64,000 bases of DNA, taken from positions 9,426,638 through 9,490,637 of the forward strand of contig NC_044917.1 of assembly GCF_003576645.1 (NCBI RefSeq), written 5' to 3'. A program made the position numbers and the translations under genes. Positions within the stretch are counted from its first letter, which is position 1; each line of letters begins with the position of its first letter. The notes under the pieces were generated by a model, which worked only from the letters and a program-made list of their open reading frames with translations, searched no databases and was not told the origin of the DNA. This stretch comes from Ipomoea triloba. Lineage: Eukaryota; Streptophyta; Magnoliopsida; Solanales; Convolvulaceae. Positions 11,224 to 64,000 of this stretch are shown in pieces.

Positions 11224-11840
11224 AAATTAGAGCATCCGAGCATTGGTAATAAATTAATAATAGGATTTTTTTGTTGTTTTTAAGAATTTTTTGTGAGTGT
11301 GACTAGAAAAGAGAATATGAGAGGAGAAAAAAATTTAAAAAAATAGAAAAAAATGAAAACATAAAACAAAATATAAGACAAAATAAATAAATAAAAACTA
11401 TGTCTTTATGCGCCCAGGCGGGCACGAGAACTGCGGCTCACGCGAGTGAGACGCGGCTTCTTCCTCATAGCAGGGGGCCCACCATTTCTACCAAAATCTC
11501 ATTTTTGTCGGAGAAAATAATCACTAAAAACCTACCCTCGCATTTGTTAAAAACCCAACACTAAGTTTTTACTATTTCAAAATCTCACCTAAAAACTCTA
11601 TTGGCGAAGGCCTTCCTTCCTCAATAGTGATCGTTTTTTAGGAGGTTTTGCATGTGTGACTAGGAAAAAGAAAATAAGAGTGGAGGGAAAAAACAAAAAT
11701 AAAATCTGTAATAATAAAAAAAAAAAATAACGCACCCGTCTGGGCGCGAGAGTTGCACCTCACGCAGCGTGAGGCGCTTCTCTTGTCTCACAGCAGGCCT
11801 CACTTTCACTGCAAAAACTCCAAATTTGCAGGATAACTTC
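11224..11840. repeat. Two related copies of a MITE-like repeat with GC palindromes
   Basis: The segment at about 11270-11520 recurs as a diverged direct copy at about 11630-11830. Each has a 'gtgtgactagaaaa'-like start, an A-rich middle, then a GC-rich palindromic stretch ('ctcacgcgagtgag' at about 11437 and 'ctcacgcagcgtgag' at about 11759) and a 'cagggggcccacca'- or 'cagcaggcctcact'-like end. A third relative is at 13040-13210. No gene is present. Confidence 0.5.
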
Positions 11841-12302
11841 TTCCTCTCTTTCTCTCTCTCCCCTCTCTTTCTTCCAACTAACCATTAATTGTCTAAAAAA
11901 ATGTGCAAATCCACAAGTGTGGAAAGCCTTAGCGATGGTTTTTTCTTGGTTTTTGTCAGATCTAAAAATTAGAAGTGGAATTTTGTTGATGTGGTGCATA
12001 GTTTTTTCGTTGATTGTAACTCCTGCAAGTTTGGGTTTTTAATGGGCCCCATTTAACTCATGCAAGTTTGGGTTTTTGTTGATGCTGGCGCGTCTGGTAT
12101 AATTTTTTTTTTTTTTAACTTTTCATCTTTCTTGTCATCAATTTGTTTGTTTTTTCTTTTTCTTTGTCCTTACCCACTTTGTTTTCTCTTTCCTTGTTGG
12201 CACATAAAAACCCGTGAAAAATACAACAATAATGTAAAATAGTGTTGTTAAAAAAATGTTTTCCTTGAATTTGAGGAAAACTAGTTTTTCCTTTGTTTGA
12301 TT

Positions 12303-12960
12303 CATGAAAAATATTATTCAATTTTATTTTATATACACTGTAGTTTAATGACATCATAACTCAAATATCATTTTGATATAACTACAGTTTTATTTGACAA
12401 TATACACTCAATTTATGAGACTTGTCATTTAGTTTTATTTTATACATACTGTAGTTTCATTATAGCACAACTAAAGTATCATTTTAAAAGTATAGTTTCA
12501 TTTGACAATATGCACTCAATATATGAGACTTGTTATTTAGTTTCATTTTAGATACCGTATAGTTTCATTACAACACAACTAAAGTATCATTTTGATATAT
12601 AATTACAATTTCATTTGACAATATATACTCAATATGTGAGACATGTTATTCGGTTTCATTTTATATACACTGTAACTTACTTACAATACATTTAAAGTAT
12701 CATTTTAGTTCAATTACAGTTTCATTTGACAATGTACAGTGAATATATGAGACATATTACTTAGTTTCATTTTAGATACACTATAATTTTCATTATAACA
12801 CAACTAAAGTATCATATTTTGATATAACTATAATTTCATTTGAAAATATATACTCAATATGTGAAATATGTTATTTAATTTCATTTTAGATCCAATATAA
12901 TTTTATTTTATTCAGAACATATCATAAATACGAGATTAATAATGACCATAATTTTTGTTT
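12303..12960. repeat. Minisatellite of ~110 bp, about five and a half copies
   Basis: A unit containing 'tagtttcatt', 'caactaaagtatcatttt', 'tttcatttgacaatat' and 'tatgagac' recurs with 'gagac' or its variant at about 12417, 12526, 12638, 12748 and 12863, giving a period of roughly 107-115 bp. The units have diverged by substitutions and small indels, so the array is old and not collapsed by assembly. It lies in the intergenic space between ATM and SRO. Confidence 0.85.
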
Positions 12961-13039
12961 CTTTTTATTTAATTAAAGAGCCCATTTCTCAGATAAGGCC
13001 TCTTGGGGTCCAGACACAGCTCAAAATGGATCAAAAGCA

Positions 13040-13400
13040 TACTAAGGCCTTCACCAATAGTGAATGTTGGCACAAAACTTAAGAAAAATTTGATGAGGAT
13101 GCCCTGCAAGAATGGGGATTTTGCATAGATGTGGGTCCCATTCCTATTTACAAAGCAAAAGAAATGCGCGCGTTTAAGCCAAATTGGGCGCCCAGCGGCG
13201 CGTAAATACTGTCATTATTATTATTATTATTTTTTTAATTTTATCCTTTGTTTTATTTTTTACTTTTCTTTTTTTCCTCCACCTCATTTTCTCTTTTCTA
13301 ATCACGCTCCTCAAAAACTACACCAAAGTTTAACTATTGGGATTAGCCTAATTAAGTCCATTTGGCGCCAACTTAATGAGTAAGTATCCTTCAAATTCGA
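13040..13400. repeat. MITE-like repeat related to 11224-11840
   Basis: A 'ggccttcaccaatagtg' start, a middle with 'gatgtgggtcccatt' and a GC-rich 'gggcgcccagcggcgcg' stretch resemble the pair at 11224-11840. An (ATT)n tract follows at about 13214-13231. No coding sequence. Confidence 0.4.
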
Positions 13401-14355
13401 TATTTCCAAGATAGATTAATAATGAGCCAACATTTTATCAGATCAATCAAAGCATGCGTCGCCCACCACTTGCATAATTGTTGCATTAAAATCTGTGGCC
13501 TATTTCTTGCTTATCAGCTGCCATTTCAACAAATTCTCCAAATTTAAAGGCAATCGGAACCAGGCCCCGTCCTATTGTTCTATAGGTTCAGACATGACCA
13601 AAAAAAAGGTCATACTTCAAAGGCAGCATTATACCTTAAATTGAAATTACATAAGAAAATAATCTAATATCAAATAAAGTAAAATTCACAAATTTTTAAA
13701 AATTTTACATGACAATAATCATGAAAAAAAAAAGTATAGGCATTTCTCTTCTACTTGGTAACCGTAGAATGACTTCCGAAAAATGTTTTTCAAGTTTTCA
13801 GTGTTTGACAACGTCCACAAACTACGGTCAACGGGAAATGTTTTCTATTAACCCAAGAAAAATCAATTCATTTTTCCGTAAGTCATTTTTCGGAATCGCC
13901 AAAATGGCCAGTTCGCATGTTCTCGACCAAAATGTAAGTTGAAAATTATTAAAGTTAATTAAAATCACTGATTTTACTTAATTACTTATTTTGATTCGAA
14001 TTATTGTTTACCACCAAATAAAGAAACTACTTTTACTAAAACCCATCTTAATTGCTAAGTATTTAATTCCAATTTCAAACCAAGCTTCACGTTACCTTAC
14101 ATAATCTAAGGGCAATGGTGAGTTCTGTGAACAAAAATTATGAAAATGTACCAAAATCTCAAGTACAAGAGAGTCCTTCAATTTGTGAATGTACTTAACC
14201 AAGTATGTACATATACTCACCATGCCATTTTGAACAAAGAGAATGATATCTCAATGTTAAACATTTTGGTTTTCGCATTTCTATACACTCAAGATCAGGA
14301 ACAAGAACATTAATTCACAAATATACATAAAAGGGAATTGGAGTAGGAGCTTCAT
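13401..14355. other. 3' flank of ATM
   Basis: Nothing recognisable as a gene. The stretch next to 14355 must contain the ATM 3' UTR, because the stop codon is at 14356-14358. A clear polyadenylation hexamer could not be singled out. Part of 13709-13940 has the look of a dispersed repeat ('gaaaaatgtttttcaagttt') without coding value. Confidence 0.45.
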
Positions 14356-63945
<49,590 letters not shown>

Positions 63946-64000
63946 CTGCAAAGTTTCAGGAAAAGTAAGTCGACAAATCTTTTTGTTGGTTTAAAATAGA

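Noticed and set aside
12303..12960. Possible CRISPR-like array
   Set aside because: Repeats of about 110 bp are diverged along their whole length without unique spacers, and the context is a plant genome.

Overview
This is a stretch of AT-rich plant nuclear DNA, from a dicot and probably an asterid. The species cannot be fixed from the sequence. Gene structures are eukaryotic (GT-AG introns). LTR retrotransposons with tRNA-Met primer sites, MITEs, SINE-like pieces and microsatellites fill the introns and intergenic space. The assembly has one run of Ns (3026-3261) and a single N at 22327.

Layout. Positions 1-6600 hold a degenerate repeat family that carries broken copies of a small gene on the minus strand (the best copy resembles DUF1645 proteins), plus MITEs, SINE-like pieces and the N gap. 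Positions 7549-10082 hold a complete five-exon SRO gene (PARP-like domain plus RST domain, 306 aa, minus strand). Positions 10083-14355 are intergenic, with a ~110-bp minisatellite and GC-containing MITE-like repeats. From 14356 to the right edge the window is one giant gene on the minus strand: ATM, the DNA double-strand-break checkpoint kinase. I could join 67 consecutive coding exons (7,617 nt, 2,538 aa plus stop, phases consistent throughout). They give the C-terminal part of the protein: helical-repeat region, FAT domain, PI3K-like kinase domain and FATC tail. The first exons lie beyond position 64000.

The ATM introns are loaded with retrotransposons. They include a 5.19-kb Copia element (49496-54684, TSD AACAA), a non-autonomous LTR element present twice because of a 4,587-bp tandem duplication (17740-22326 and 22328-26914), another non-autonomous LTR element with a perfect TSD (28684-29979), truncated or solo LTRs at 21193, 30478, 36187, 39418 and 44926, and a very small TRIM at 62517-62861.

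The most noteworthy points are these. (1) The 4.6-kb duplication is joined by a single N and repeats five ATM kinase exons in frame; it is probably an assembly error. (2) Several tandem duplications have a period of exactly 42 bp, also suggesting an assembly artefact. (3) A hairpin in the non-autonomous LTR family shows compensatory base changes between members. (4) One ATM intron has a GC-AG boundary. I found no prokaryote-type system, CRISPR array or clearly new multi-gene system. SRO and ATM are neighbours on the same strand and both belong to stress or DNA-damage biology, but nothing in the sequence links them functionally.
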